From Nanoarchaeota archaeon SCGC AAA011-G17 (lineage in GTDB: Archaea > Nanobdellota > Nanobdellia > SCGC-AAA011-G17), in assembly GCA_000402515.1 (NCBI GenBank), contig AQRL01000032.1, positions 1-44,149 of the forward strand: a DNA stretch of 44,149 bases, written 5' to 3'. The translations under genes were made by a program, and so were the position numbers. The notes beneath the pieces were generated by a model. It made no database searches. It was not told the origin of the DNA and was given only the letters and a program-made list of their open reading frames with translations. Shown in pieces: positions 1-8,776 of the stretch. The stretch's first letter is position 1, and the number at the start of each line of letters is the position of its first letter.

Positions 1-99
1 AGGATTTGAGCGAAGCGAGAAAGTTTTGCCTGTTTAAAATTGTGAGCGAAGCGAACCCTGAATAGAATTGAAATAAAGGCAAAATTGAGCTTAATCGTT

Positions 100-230
100 G
101 TTATACGCCCCGACGACCGAAGGGAGGAGAGCGCAGCGGGGCGCGACTGAAAGGAGCGAGTTCAAAAAATATTTTTCATTCAATTTCATTTTGATAGGCT
201 TTTTCTTTAATCTGAATAAATTTGTTTTTG
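100..230. repeat. Left arm of inverted repeat flanking the symporter
   Basis: Four blocks here recur as reverse complements, in mirrored order, at 1727-1807: 100-108 (gttatacgc), 161-177 (ttcaaaaaatatttttc), 187-202 (cattttgataggcttt) and 214-228. Spacers between blocks differ, and this arm carries an extra GC-rich stretch of about 52 bp (109-160). The upstream 1-99 holds two copies of gagcgaagcga (8-18 and 44-54) and no gene. The blocks are read directly. That they are ends of a mobile or captured cassette is inference; no transposase lies between them. Confidence 0.75.
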
Positions 231-289
231 TTTTGGGTGAGGGCAGAGGGGATTAAGGGGTGAATGCCCGAACCCAAAACTCCTTATTA

Positions 290-1639
290 TTACGCCTGCA
301 GTGGACTCTTTTTGAATAGTTTCTGGAAAATCAGTAGAGAAAACAAAACTACCGGCAAAGAAATAACTGCATTTTGTGGGTTTAGCTGATTTGCTACGAA
401 CAAAACTGCAATGCTAATAAACCCTAAAATCAAACTCCAAAAAACAGCTTTTTCTTTCAGTTTCCAGTAGAGCGACCCAAAAACTATCGGGAAAAGAGCA
501 AGATTTAAACTTGCGAGCGAAAATCCAAGAGCTAAAATATTCTGATAGAAAATACCAATTATTACTGCAATAGTTATGAAGAAAACCATAAAAAAGCGAG
601 TAAGTTTTTTCATTGACTCCTCACTGTATTTTTTAGAATAGTTTTTGAGGTCGCGAGTAAAGATTGATGAAACAACGAATGTAACCGTATCCGAAGACGA
701 GAGGGCTACGGCGTAGAGCAAAACCATGCCGAACTCTTTGAGTCCAAACGGAAGCAAGTGAGAAAAACCAGTCACTAGAGCGTCTTCGGGAACGATATTC
801 GGGAAAAGCTGTTTTGTCGCAAGACCAACGACGCTGATGACTATACCAAGTACTAATAGGATAACTGCAGAATAACTTAGCCCTCGTTTCAAATTTCGTT
901 CATCTTTTGTCGCAAAAATTCTTTGCCATAAATCTGGAGCAACCATAATTCCAAAACCAGCAAGGACCAAAAAGCCGATGATGTTACCGAGCCCCATTGT
1001 GCCGAGATTAAATTCGGAAACAGGAATATTCGTTTTGCCAAAAAGAAAAATTCCAACTGATAAACTCATGACAAACATAATTATCATTTGGAAAAAATCG
1101 GTTCTGACCACTGCCTTGAATCCTGCAAGTAGGAGATATGTCAAAACAACAACTCCCCCAATTATGACAGCAACAAAATATGGAATAGGGAAAATGGCAG
1201 ACAAAACTTTTCCGCTGATAACCAAATTGACGATGAGAAGCAGGAAAAATTGCAAAACGAGGAAAAATGAGAACATGAGACCATTTTTTTTGCCCAGAAT
1301 TTTGAAAAAATATTCTGGCATTGTATAAACTTTCAGCTCGTTGGCTTTTTGTTTGATTTTGTGCGCATACTTTCTTACAAATAAAAATCCAAGTGCAATG
1401 CCGACAAAAAGCCAGATTGCGGAAAACCCATAAAGGTAAAGAAATGCAACGTATATTGAAAGAGTGGCACCATCAAAAAAACCTGCGCTCATCGTGGCGG
1501 CGACTTGCACGCCCTCAATTTTTCTTTCCGCAATCATAAAACCGTCTTCAGTTTCTTTGCGTGCTGAAATAATGCCGATAGTTACTACTATCGCTACGTA
1601 GATGAGAAAGAAAATAATTGTGAGTGTCATAGGTTCCAT
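290..1639 (-). CDS. Sodium:solute symporter (SSS family)
   Basis: This 449-residue integral membrane protein is a secondary transporter of the SSS family (TC 2.A.21), which couples uptake of a small solute to Na+ entry; the substrate cannot be told from sequence. It has about 12-13 hydrophobic helices. The N-terminal part has the family's usual layout: a first helix, a polar stretch ending in FMIAERKIEG, then a glycine-rich second helix with SAGFFDGATLS. Length fits small family members. Translation could start at residue 1 or at Met4. The gene stands alone, bounded by the arms of an inverted repeat, and its codon use and flanks look more GC-rich than the rest of the window, so recent acquisition is plausible but unproven. 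Confidence 0.85.
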   Translation of the reverse strand: MEPMTLTIIFFLIYVAIVVTIGIISARKETEDGFMIAERKIEGVQVAATMSAGFFDGATLSIYVAFLYLYGFSAIWLFVGIALGFLFVRKYAHKIKQKANELKVYTMPEYFFKILGKKNGLMFSFFLVLQFFLLLIVNLVISGKVLSAIFPIPYFVAVIIGGVVVLTYLLLAGFKAVVRTDFFQMIIMFVMSLSVGIFLFGKTNIPVSEFNLGTMGLGNIIGFLVLAGFGIMVAPDLWQRIFATKDERNLKRGLSYSAVILLVLGIVISVVGLATKQLFPNIVPEDALVTGFSHLLPFGLKEFGMVLLYAVALSSSDTVTFVVSSIFTRDLKNYSKKYSEESMKKLTRFFMVFFITIAVIIGIFYQNILALGFSLASLNLALFPIVFGSLYWKLKEKAVFWSLILGFISIAVLFVANQLNPQNAVISLPVVLFSLLIFQKLFKKSPLQA

Positions 1640-1726
1640 GTTAGTTATTATAGTTCGGTTATCCTATTTAATAAAGTTTTCGTAGCGAAGCGGAGAAAAC
1701 ACCTTATTTCCCCTCTTTAATAAATA

Positions 1727-1807
1727 AAAAACAAATTTATTCCCCCTTGAAAGCCTATCAAAATGTCCATAATTATAAAGAAAAATATTTTTTGAATTGC
1801 GTATAAC
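1727..1807. repeat. Right arm of inverted repeat flanking the symporter
   Basis: Reverse-complement partner of 100-230. Blocks at 1727-1741, 1750-1765 (aaagcctatcaaaatg), 1780-1796 (gaaaaatattttttgaa) and 1799-1807 (gcgtataac) mirror the left arm in order. This arm lacks the GC-rich 52-bp insert of the left one. The rest of 1640-1904 shows no coding sequence; one more gcgaagcg motif sits at about 1685. Confidence 0.75.
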
Positions 1808-1904
1808 ACTTCATAAGTACAAGTTGCTAAATATTGGCATTTTGAGCTCCTCTAATATTAAACTTCTTGATTCCATAAAAATTTTTTTCATTACTATTAT
1901 TAAG

Positions 1905-2450
1905 TTAAACCCCCTCGGTTAAATCTCCAACTATCAATTCCCATTTATCATAATATTGATTTAAAAATCCTCCACCGTTAAAAGGAATAGTTATTAATTT
2001 TCTCTTACCAATTATTTCCTTTGGAACAACATAAGTCTTGATTATTTTATACTTTTTATCCATACATACAAATACAAAAAAATCACAATCTCTATTCCTT
2101 TCAATTTGAGCATACATGATGTAGGTTCTGTTATCTTTATAATATGCTCCAGCAGTTTTACTACTATGATTGGCAAACTCCCAAATAAATCTATGTTTTT
2201 CTTTATCTACCCGCTTATCTTCTCTTTTACATAATCTTCCAGTTTTTATTTCTAATCTCAATCCATTTGTAGTTAGAAGGTCATAATCAAAGGAAGCAGG
2301 ACAAACTATCGCTGGCATTTTATACTGTGCTAATTTATATAAAACATAGGTTTCTCCGATATAACCTGTTTGAGATGGGCTATAAAGTTCCTTTTGTCTT
2401 TTATGAATTAATTCTTTTTTTGGTTTATCTTCTTTGTCTTTTATTATCAT
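1905..2450 (-). CDS. PD-(D/E)XK nuclease-like protein
   Basis: A soluble protein of 181 residues. Residues about 27-75 have the features of a PD-(D/E)XK nuclease core: a helix with GYIGETYVLYKLA, a strand with an acidic residue in FDYDLL, then LRLEIKTG carrying the E-x-K pair. A nuclease acting on DNA is therefore plausible, but the family is diverse and the exact relative is not recognised. The start lies one base after the stop of the recombinase gene upstream, so the two are almost certainly co-transcribed and translationally coupled. This suggests a shared role in DNA processing or integration. No methyltransferase is adjacent, which argues against a standard restriction-modification unit. 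Confidence 0.6.
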   Translation of the reverse strand: MIIKDKEDKPKKELIHKRQKELYSPSQTGYIGETYVLYKLAQYKMPAIVCPASFDYDLLTTNGLRLEIKTGRLCKREDKRVDKEKHRFIWEFANHSSKTAGAYYKDNRTYIMYAQIERNRDCDFFVFVCMDKKYKIIKTYVVPKEIIGKRKLITIPFNGGGFLNQYYDKWELIVGDLTEGV

Positions 2451-2451
2451 T

Positions 2452-3306
2452 TTATATCTTAATATCCTTTAGCTGTAGATCATCCAATGGACTTCTAACT
2501 GACAAAAAATTAGGAGTAGCTACATGAAGATAAATTTGGGTTGTTTCCGGAGATTTATGACCAAGTAAACTTTGAACTTCACTAACACTATAACTATTTT
2601 CAATTAAATGAGTTGCAAATGAATGCCTTAACGTATGAGGATGTACTCTTTTTTCTATTTTGGCTTTTTTGGCTGCTTTTTTAAGTATTTCCTGAACAGA
2701 CCTTGGAGACATCATTCCTCTGTAGCTTTTAAAAATATAAGAGTCTTGATTAAGTCTATTATCTATAATATAATCAAATAATTCTTGCTTTAAACTGTCT
2801 GCTATAATAAACAACCTATCTTTATTTCCTTTTCCAGACCTAACATACCCAAAATTATTAATTAAGTTTAAATCATGGACTTTTAAATTGAGCAATTCAG
2901 AAACTCTTAAACCAGCTGAGTAAATTAACTTTATCATTAACTGGTGTTTTTTATTTTCAATTGAGTTTATTAAATTTACAATTTCTTCTTTATCTAAAAC
3001 AGTTGGCAATCTTCTCGAAACTTTTGAATATTTTATATTATAGAAGTATTTTTTTTTATTAAGGATATATTCCATCATAAATTTTAATGCCTGCAGATTT
3101 ACATTTATTGTGCTTCCTGATTTGTTTTCTTCGGCAATTTTATTAAGATAATCTTTAATATCCTGCTTTGTAAATTTTCTGGGTTCTTTTTCGCAGAATT
3201 TCAGAAAGTTCTTGATGCAAAAAATATAAGTTGAGATTGTTCTTAGTGAATATCTCCTTCTTAACCCTTCTTTTTTGACAGATTCTATTATATCCATTTG
3301 GCTCAT
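2452..3306 (-). CDS. xerA: Tyrosine recombinase, XerA-like
   Basis: Site-specific recombinase of 284 residues. The N-terminal SAM-like core-binding domain covers about 1-95 and the catalytic domain about 100-275. The full catalytic set is visible: Arg134 (GLRVSE), Lys159 (GKGNKD), His224 and Arg227 (HPHTLRHSF), His250 (LLGH) and the nucleophile Tyr259. Length and the C-terminal NPLDDL-like ending (SPLDDL) match archaeal XerA, which resolves chromosome dimers at dif; a mobile-element integrase of the same family is the alternative. It is the first gene of a two-gene operon with the nuclease-like gene and is divergent from a winged-helix regulator across a palindromic control region. No dif-like site was identified. 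Confidence 0.85.
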   Translation of the reverse strand: MSQMDIIESVKKEGLRRRYSLRTISTYIFCIKNFLKFCEKEPRKFTKQDIKDYLNKIAEENKSGSTINVNLQALKFMMEYILNKKKYFYNIKYSKVSRRLPTVLDKEEIVNLINSIENKKHQLMIKLIYSAGLRVSELLNLKVHDLNLINNFGYVRSGKGNKDRLFIIADSLKQELFDYIIDNRLNQDSYIFKSYRGMMSPRSVQEILKKAAKKAKIEKRVHPHTLRHSFATHLIENSYSVSEVQSLLGHKSPETTQIYLHVATPNFLSVRSPLDDLQLKDIKI

Positions 3307-3308
3307 CT

Positions 3309-3360
3309 CTTGGTACCAAGTATAAGGTACTAAAACTATATAAATCTTTCGGTACTAAAG
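3309..3360. promoter_or_regulatory. Divergent promoter with palindromic operator-like repeats
   Basis: The 60-bp gap between xerA (minus) and the winged-helix gene (plus) holds a perfect 12-bp palindrome, cttggtaccaag (3309-3320), and two further copies of the half-site, ggtactaaa (3326-3334 and 3351-3359). They flank a TATA-like box, actatataaatc (3335-3346), which lies 20-30 nt before the plus-strand start. The layout suggests that one DNA-binding protein controls both directions. Confidence 0.6.
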
Positions 3361-3366
3361 GATCTG

Positions 3367-3804
3367 ATGAAAGGATTAGCACCTTTAGAGAAAGAAACAA
3401 GCATACATGATAATGTTCTTGAATTTCTTAAGAAAAATCCAAAGGGGCTTACAACTACCGAGATAGCAAAGCAGACAAAGATTTCAAGAAAGACATTAGA
3501 GAAGCATTTGCAATTATTGGTTTTTGAGAATGAGATTTATATGAAGAGCTTTGGGCCCACCAGAGTATATTATCCAAACAATAGAATGCATTATCTGGAT
3601 TTTGAAAGGCTGAATATCAATAATAAAACATACTGGTTTGACATAATGGAGAATGAGTATGGAAATTTCCTATTAATCCAGGAAAAAAGGAAGAATAATG
3701 GGTGGATAACTCAGGGCTCTGTACTAATCCCCCTAAATAAGATTAATTTGTTTATTAATTCTTTGTCAAAAATCCTTAAATCCAAAAAATTAAAAAGCCT
3801 ATAA
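3367..3804 (+). CDS. Winged-helix regulator with a PUR/PC4-like C-terminal part
   Basis: A 145-residue protein. Residues 10-65 form a winged helix-turn-helix (LTTTEIAKQTKISRKTLEKHL, then a YYPN wing). The C-terminal part from about 80 reads as a short beta-rich unit followed by a helix (YWFDIMENEYGNFLLIQE, then VLIPLNKINLFINSLSKIL), resembling the PUR/PC4 type of ssDNA-binding fold; that resemblance is my inference. The start lies about 25 nt after a TATA-like box, consistent with a leaderless mRNA. Repeated ggtac half-sites in the shared promoter make it the best candidate regulator of itself and of the divergent xerA operon. Confidence 0.6.
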   Translation: MKGLAPLEKETSIHDNVLEFLKKNPKGLTTTEIAKQTKISRKTLEKHLQLLVFENEIYMKSFGPTRVYYPNNRMHYLDFERLNINNKTYWFDIMENEYGNFLLIQEKRKNNGWITQGSVLIPLNKINLFINSLSKILKSKKLKSL

Positions 3805-3840
3805 AAAGATTTATAAGCAAGTTCAATTTAATTATTTTTG

Positions 3841-4785
3841 ATGCCTGCACAGATACAAATTGTAAATGTTACAAAGGAATTTGGTAAGAATGTAATTCTT
3901 GATAAAGTCAGTTTGGATATTCCTGCAAGAAAGATTTATGGAATAATCGGGGAGAGCGGGAGTGGAAAAACTACTCTGTTGAAAACAATAATCGGCTATT
4001 GGAAGCCTGATGATGGTGAGGTTTTATATGAGGGGAGAAGCTTAGAGAAGGATATGAAATTCATCAAGCAGATTGTCGGCTTTGCCACACAGGACAACTG
4101 TGTTTATCCTAAATTAACTGTCAGAGAGAATCTGGAATATTTCGGCTCAATGAGCAATGTCCCCAGCAATACCTTAGAGAGGAATACTGACAAGATTTTG
4201 GATTTAGTTGAATTAAAGAATGCTGAGAATAAATTAGCAGAAGAATTATCAGGAGGAATGATGAGAAGACTGGATATTGCATGCGCCTTAATTCATAATC
4301 CCAAGATTTTAATTTTAGATGAGCCAACACAGGACTTGGATCCTTTATTGAGAAAAGATATCATGAATTTAATCAGAAAAATAAATGAGAATGACACAAC
4401 AATCATACTTACATCACATCTTCTTGAGGAAACTGACCAGTTGTGTGATGAGGTAGCTATAATACATGAGGGAAGAGTATTAGAGGCTGGAACACCAGAG
4501 CAATTAAAAAATAATTATTCAAAGAATGAGGAGATTCATTTAATCACAAGAGAGAGAAAATACAAAACAATTATGAGCAAATTAAAAGACAGCGGGATTA
4601 AGGGCTCTTCTGTTGAAGGCAATAGCCTGATTATTTATAGTGATAATGCTGAAAAAACATTATATCATGTTTTAAGGGCTGTTGATGAGGTAGATAAACT
4701 GATTGAGGTTGATTTAAAAAAACCAACATTAACAGAAGTTTTTGAAAACCTTACAAAAAGAGAAAGAGCAAAAAAAGAGGGATAG
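3841..4785 (+). CDS. ABC transporter ATP-binding protein
   Basis: ATPase subunit, 314 residues, of an ABC-2 (CcmA/DrrA-like) exporter. Visible motifs: Walker A GESGSGKTT near residue 37, Q-loop FATQDN, signature LSGGMMRR, Walker B ILILDEP and switch histidine LTSHLLEE. A C-terminal regulatory extension of about 90 residues follows, as is common in DrrA-type ATPases. The ATG at 3841 is preferred over a TTG at 3838: a TATA-like tttataagc at 3811-3819 puts the expected transcript start almost on the ATG. The permease gene begins immediately after the stop codon. The substrate is unknown; family members export drugs, lipids or polysaccharides. Confidence 0.9.
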   Translation: MPAQIQIVNVTKEFGKNVILDKVSLDIPARKIYGIIGESGSGKTTLLKTIIGYWKPDDGEVLYEGRSLEKDMKFIKQIVGFATQDNCVYPKLTVRENLEYFGSMSNVPSNTLERNTDKILDLVELKNAENKLAEELSGGMMRRLDIACALIHNPKILILDEPTQDLDPLLRKDIMNLIRKINENDTTIILTSHLLEETDQLCDEVAIIHEGRVLEAGTPEQLKNNYSKNEEIHLITRERKYKTIMSKLKDSGIKGSSVEGNSLIIYSDNAEKTLYHVLRAVDEVDKLIEVDLKKPTLTEVFENLTKRERAKKEG

Positions 4786-6369
4786 ATGAAAATTTTTAAG
4801 ATAATAAAGAAAGACTTCAAGATACTTGTCAGGAGCAAGAGTTCTGCTTTAATTGTTTTATTCGGTCCTTTATTATTAATATTATTAGTAGGACTGGCAT
4901 TTAATACAACAAGCCTGCAAGGGATTAAATTGGGTGTTTATTCTCCAAACTATAATGAATTGACAAACGGAATAATCAAGGCAATGGAGGATGAGCAGTA
5001 CAAGGTTGTCAAAACTGAAACAGAGCAGCAGTGTATTGATGGTGTTAAGATGGGGGTTTATCATATTTGTGTTAAATTCCCTGATGGATTAGAGATTAAA
5101 AATCAGGCTAAGAATACTATTACTTTTGTTGTTGACCAGAGCAGGGTAAATCTGGTTTATGCTGTCAAAGGCACAATAAATAACAAGATAGGGGAAAAGA
5201 GCAAGGAATTAAGTTTAGGATTAACTGGGATAATTGTAACCCAACTGGACAAGACAAAGACGGAATTGAGCAGTAGAACAGGCTTATTTTCTGATATGAG
5301 AAATAATGTTGATGGTGTTGAAAGCAAATTAAGCGAATTACAGGCAACAGTAAATACTGTCAACTTAAGCTATACTAATGAAAGCGATGTATACATGGGC
5401 AAGCTTATCCAGCAGGTAAAATCAATTGAGGCTGACCTGAATGAGACTGCTGCATGGAATGCAGATATTGAGGACTTGTTTGACAATCTAAAAGATAAGC
5501 TGGATATAGTTGATGAAAGGCTGACTGCCCTTTCTGCACTTGAAGGGAGCCTTAATGGCGGGTTTGGAAACATAAAAGAGAGCTTAACTGTTAACAGGCA
5601 AAAGATAAATGAGGTTGAATCAAGCTCAAATCAGATAATAAGTGATATTAATAATATTGCTGTTACTGATGTTGAGAGCATTGTAAGCCCGATTAATACT
5701 GTTACAGAGCCAATTAGTGTCGGCAAGAGCAATCTTAATTATTTATTCCCAACTTTAGTTATGATGGTTGTTATGTTTGTAAGCTTATTATTATCAAGCA
5801 CTATGGTTATAAGAGAGAAGACAAGCAGCGCCTATTTCAGAAATTATATAAGCCCAACACACGGCTTTATATTTGTTTTTTCAACTTTTATTACAAACTT
5901 CCTGATTGTTTTAATGCAATTGATAGTTGTATTTGGTGTTATGCTTTATTTTGACCCAAAGATGATTAATTTGTTAGTGAATGTCTCTGGTGTTTTATTA
6001 TTGATTGCATCTGTATTTATCTTGCTTGGAATGGCTATCGGCTATGTTTTCAAATCTGAGGAAACATCCACCCTTGGTGCAGTATCTGTAGGAAGCATAT
6101 TATTATTCTTTTCAAACACAATATTCCCATTAGAAACACTGCCTACTGCAATAAGAGAGGTTGTTAAATACAATATATTTGTTGTCGGAGAGGAATTATT
6201 AAGGAAAACAATATTATTTGAGTATGGGCTTGAACAGTTATTGGTACCAATTGGAATAATTGCTGCACATATTGCTGTGTTCATCATTGTAATAATTCTT
6301 ATCAGAAAGTGGGCTGTTGCGAGATACAATATACACAAGCATTTCAGAAACAGAAAGATTAAGAGTTAA
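4786..6369 (+). CDS. ABC-2 type permease with a large extracytoplasmic coiled-coil domain
   Basis: Membrane partner (527 residues) of the preceding ATPase, with no gap between the stop of one and the ATG of the other. Residues about 20-42 form one membrane helix. A long extracytoplasmic region (about 43-315) follows, rich in heptad-like leucines and polar residues (DMRNNVDGVESKLSELQATV, then SLTVNRQKINEVESSSNQI), suggesting coiled coils. Five or six helices make up the C-terminal half (about 320-510). This arrangement is that of ABC-2/YhgE-Pip-like exporters. It probably acts as a dimer with two ATPases. The cargo cannot be deduced. Confidence 0.85.
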   Translation: MKIFKIIKKDFKILVRSKSSALIVLFGPLLLILLVGLAFNTTSLQGIKLGVYSPNYNELTNGIIKAMEDEQYKVVKTETEQQCIDGVKMGVYHICVKFPDGLEIKNQAKNTITFVVDQSRVNLVYAVKGTINNKIGEKSKELSLGLTGIIVTQLDKTKTELSSRTGLFSDMRNNVDGVESKLSELQATVNTVNLSYTNESDVYMGKLIQQVKSIEADLNETAAWNADIEDLFDNLKDKLDIVDERLTALSALEGSLNGGFGNIKESLTVNRQKINEVESSSNQIISDINNIAVTDVESIVSPINTVTEPISVGKSNLNYLFPTLVMMVVMFVSLLLSSTMVIREKTSSAYFRNYISPTHGFIFVFSTFITNFLIVLMQLIVVFGVMLYFDPKMINLLVNVSGVLLLIASVFILLGMAIGYVFKSEETSTLGAVSVGSILLFFSNTIFPLETLPTAIREVVKYNIFVVGEELLRKTILFEYGLEQLLVPIGIIAAHIAVFIIVIILIRKWAVARYNIHKHFRNRKIKS

Positions 6370-6387
6370 CTTTTATTATAAATTATC

Positions 6388-6969
6388 TTAATCTTGGTAT
6401 ACCTGAAGAACCTTATTTTGTTGATAAAACTCTTCAATACTATTTTTAACACCCTTTTTTAACCACCATGGAGGGTTTGTAACAAAATCCCTGACTTCAC
6501 ATTTATATTTGGTTTCACCTTGATAAATCATTTGTGGCAAATGAAATGGAACGTTACAAGGACTTAAAATCCATCCTTCTTCATTAACACTTCTTACTTC
6601 TAATAATTTATTCCCTGAAAACCATTTCCCTCTTCTTAAAACAGCTCTTCTAATTGCAATATCATGAATGTGGTTATTTGGTGTTTCCTGAATCTCATAA
6701 CTAAATCCCACATCTATATTTGAAGGAGCAGTATCAAAGACATTAGAAAAATTAAATACCAACCATTCAAGTAATTCTGGCTTTGTTTTAAAGTATTCAT
6801 AATACCCATCTTCATAAAGTTGTAAGGCCTCTGGTCTAACAAGTATAAGTTCCCCCCATTCCCATGCAATTCTCCAATTACCATTGCCATATTCTCTATC
6901 AAAACTTTTTTGAAGTTCATCTCTTTTTTCTCCAAAATATCCTGGTCTATCAACTGTTCTCCAAATCAT
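6388..6969 (-). CDS. Hypothetical protein
   Basis: A 193-residue soluble protein that I do not recognise. It is rich in tryptophan and other aromatics (WRIAWEWGELILVRPEAL near 32-49; WFSGNK near 137; PPWWLKKG near 168) and has no signal peptide or membrane segment. Its aromatic, acidic N-terminal half could be a binding domain. It is convergent with the ABC permease (18 bp gap) and followed upstream by another minus-strand gene 48 bp away, so it may have its own promoter. No function is proposed. Confidence 0.65.
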   Translation of the reverse strand: MIWRTVDRPGYFGEKRDELQKSFDREYGNGNWRIAWEWGELILVRPEALQLYEDGYYEYFKTKPELLEWLVFNFSNVFDTAPSNIDVGFSYEIQETPNNHIHDIAIRRAVLRRGKWFSGNKLLEVRSVNEEGWILSPCNVPFHLPQMIYQGETKYKCEVRDFVTNPPWWLKKGVKNSIEEFYQQNKVLQVYQD

Positions 6970-7017
6970 AATCTTCTGTATTTTTTTAAAATTTATAAGT
7001 TTATAGATTATTAAATA

Positions 7018-7548
7018 TCAGATATCAAAAAAAGATATTCTACAATTAACCATTTTTTTGTAAAATTCAAAGTGCGGATTCTGCTCTTTTGAATTAAACA
7101 CAACAAGATTAAGGCCTTCCCAGAATAAGAACCAGCCTGACGGCTCAAGAACAACAATTATAAGGCTTATAAAAAAGCTTTTTCCCTGCTGATAGAAAAG
7201 AACTGATGTGGCAACAAGCATTAATATTATTCCAATAGAAATAAACATTATTCCCTTCTTTATTATTTTATTTCTTTCATCTTTTAGCAATTCATAGTGC
7301 TTCTTAAAGTGCTCTCTCAGCCTTCTTTTTATTATAAACTCATCTGAGAAATTCCTTTTTTTCTTTGAAACAAATAATTTTAAATCAATCCTTTCCGGAA
7401 TCTTATCCCTCACTGCCCTCTTTGCCTCTGAAAGAAAATCATCTGACAGGGCTTTCTTACTATAAGGCCTAGGGTCAAAGTCAGAGAAAAGATCTTCATA
7501 ACTATCCAGACTGAAGTTTATTTCAGAAATATCATATTCTTTCACCAT
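7018..7548 (-). CDS. Two-helix membrane protein, unknown function
   Basis: A 176-residue protein. The acidic N-terminal cytoplasmic part (about 1-95) contains DFDPRPYSKKALSDDFL and then a basic stretch (KKKRNFSDEFIIKRRLREHF). Two membrane helices follow, at about 100-118 (IMFISIGIILMLVATSVLF) and 125-150, then a short polar tail. The basic segment just before the first helix fits an N-in topology. It is divergent from trpS. I cannot name the family; the gene looks intact. Confidence 0.7.
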   Translation of the reverse strand: MVKEYDISEINFSLDSYEDLFSDFDPRPYSKKALSDDFLSEAKRAVRDKIPERIDLKLFVSKKKRNFSDEFIIKRRLREHFKKHYELLKDERNKIIKKGIMFISIGIILMLVATSVLFYQQGKSFFISLIIVVLEPSGWFLFWEGLNLVVFNSKEQNPHFEFYKKMVNCRISFFDI

Positions 7549-7654
7549 TTTACCCCTTTTTTTATTTTTAAAATATTCTAGTATATTTAAATATTTGCAC
7601 CTGATCTTTTCAGGAATAAAAAGGTATTTATATTAGGTTCCAATTAGATATAGC

Positions 7655-8776
7655 ATGGATAAGTATATTGTCAATCCGTGGGAAGTTAAGGGGGATATTG
7701 ATTATTCCAAATTAATAAAAGAATTCGGAACTGAGGCTATAAATGAATCACTATTAAAAAGAATACAGAAGCACACAAAAGAACTGCATCCATTTCTCAG
7801 AAGGAAGATATTTTTTTCCCACAGAGACCTAAACTGGCTATTGGATGAATATGAAAAGGGGAACAAGTTTTTCCTTTATACTGGAAGGGCTCCTTCTGGG
7901 CCAATACATATCGGGCATTTGATTCCCTGGATGTTTACAAAGTGGCTGCAGGATAAATTTGGCGCTGAATTATGGTTCCAGTTTCCTGATGAGGAGAAGT
8001 TTTTGTTCAAAGAAAATTTAACACTAGAAGATACTAAGAGGTTTACATATGATAATATGCTTGATGTGATTGCTCTTGGCTTTAAGGTTAATAAAACTAA
8101 ATTTTTAGTTGATACTGTTCATGCAGGCGTAATGTATAAAGAAGCTGTAAGGGTTGCTAAAAAGATTACTTTCTCCACTGTAAAGGCATCTTTTGGATTT
8201 GACAACCAGAATAATATTGGAAGCATTTTCTATACTGCAATGCAGGCTGTTCCTGCTTTCCTGCCAAGCGTTCTAAAGAAAAAAAATATTCCTTGCTTAA
8301 TTCCTTTAGGGGTTGACCAGGACCCACATTTCAGATTAACCAGGGATGTTATTCACAAACTAGGGTATTACAAGCCTGCTATAATCCACTGCAGATTTTT
8401 ACCTGGATTAGGCGGAATGGAAAAGGGGAAGATGAGTGCGTCTGATGCTTCAACTGTTATTTATACAACTGATGATGAGAAGACTGTTAGAAACAAGATA
8501 ATGAAGTATGCATTCTCTGGAGGACAGGCAACAATTGAGGAGCATAGAAAAAAAGGTGGAAATCCTGATATTGATGTTTCTTACCAATGGCTGACTTTCT
8601 TTGAGGAAAATGACAAGAGATTAGAAGAGATTTATCATTCTTACAAAAGTGGAAAGTTATTAACAGGAGAATTAAAACAGATACTAGTTGATAAATTAAA
8701 TAAGTTTCTGAAAGAACACCAGAAGAAAAGAGAAAAGGCAAAAAAAGAAATTGATAAGTTTATGTTTAAAGTTTAA
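7655..8776 (+). CDS. trpS: Tryptophanyl-tRNA synthetase
   Basis: Class I aminoacyl-tRNA synthetase that charges tRNA-Trp. The class signatures are clear: the HIGH motif in TGRAPSGPIHIGHL (about residue 80-93) and the KMSKS-equivalent KMSAS near residue 260 (GKMSASDAS). At 373 residues, with its N-terminal extension, it is of the archaeal/eukaryotic type rather than the shorter bacterial type. A TATA-like element (gtatttatatta, about 7624-7635) lies about 20-30 nt before the ATG, suggesting a leaderless mRNA. The 3' end overlaps the convergent toxin gene by 11 bp. Confidence 0.96.
   Translation: MDKYIVNPWEVKGDIDYSKLIKEFGTEAINESLLKRIQKHTKELHPFLRRKIFFSHRDLNWLLDEYEKGNKFFLYTGRAPSGPIHIGHLIPWMFTKWLQDKFGAELWFQFPDEEKFLFKENLTLEDTKRFTYDNMLDVIALGFKVNKTKFLVDTVHAGVMYKEAVRVAKKITFSTVKASFGFDNQNNIGSIFYTAMQAVPAFLPSVLKKKNIPCLIPLGVDQDPHFRLTRDVIHKLGYYKPAIIHCRFLPGLGGMEKGKMSASDASTVIYTTDDEKTVRNKIMKYAFSGGQATIEEHRKKGGNPDIDVSYQWLTFFEENDKRLEEIYHSYKSGKLLTGELKQILVDKLNKFLKEHQKKREKAKKEIDKFMFKV

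Noticed and set aside
978-1328. Plus-strand ORF inside the symporter gene
   Set aside because: Antisense to a well-supported transporter and without recognisable features.
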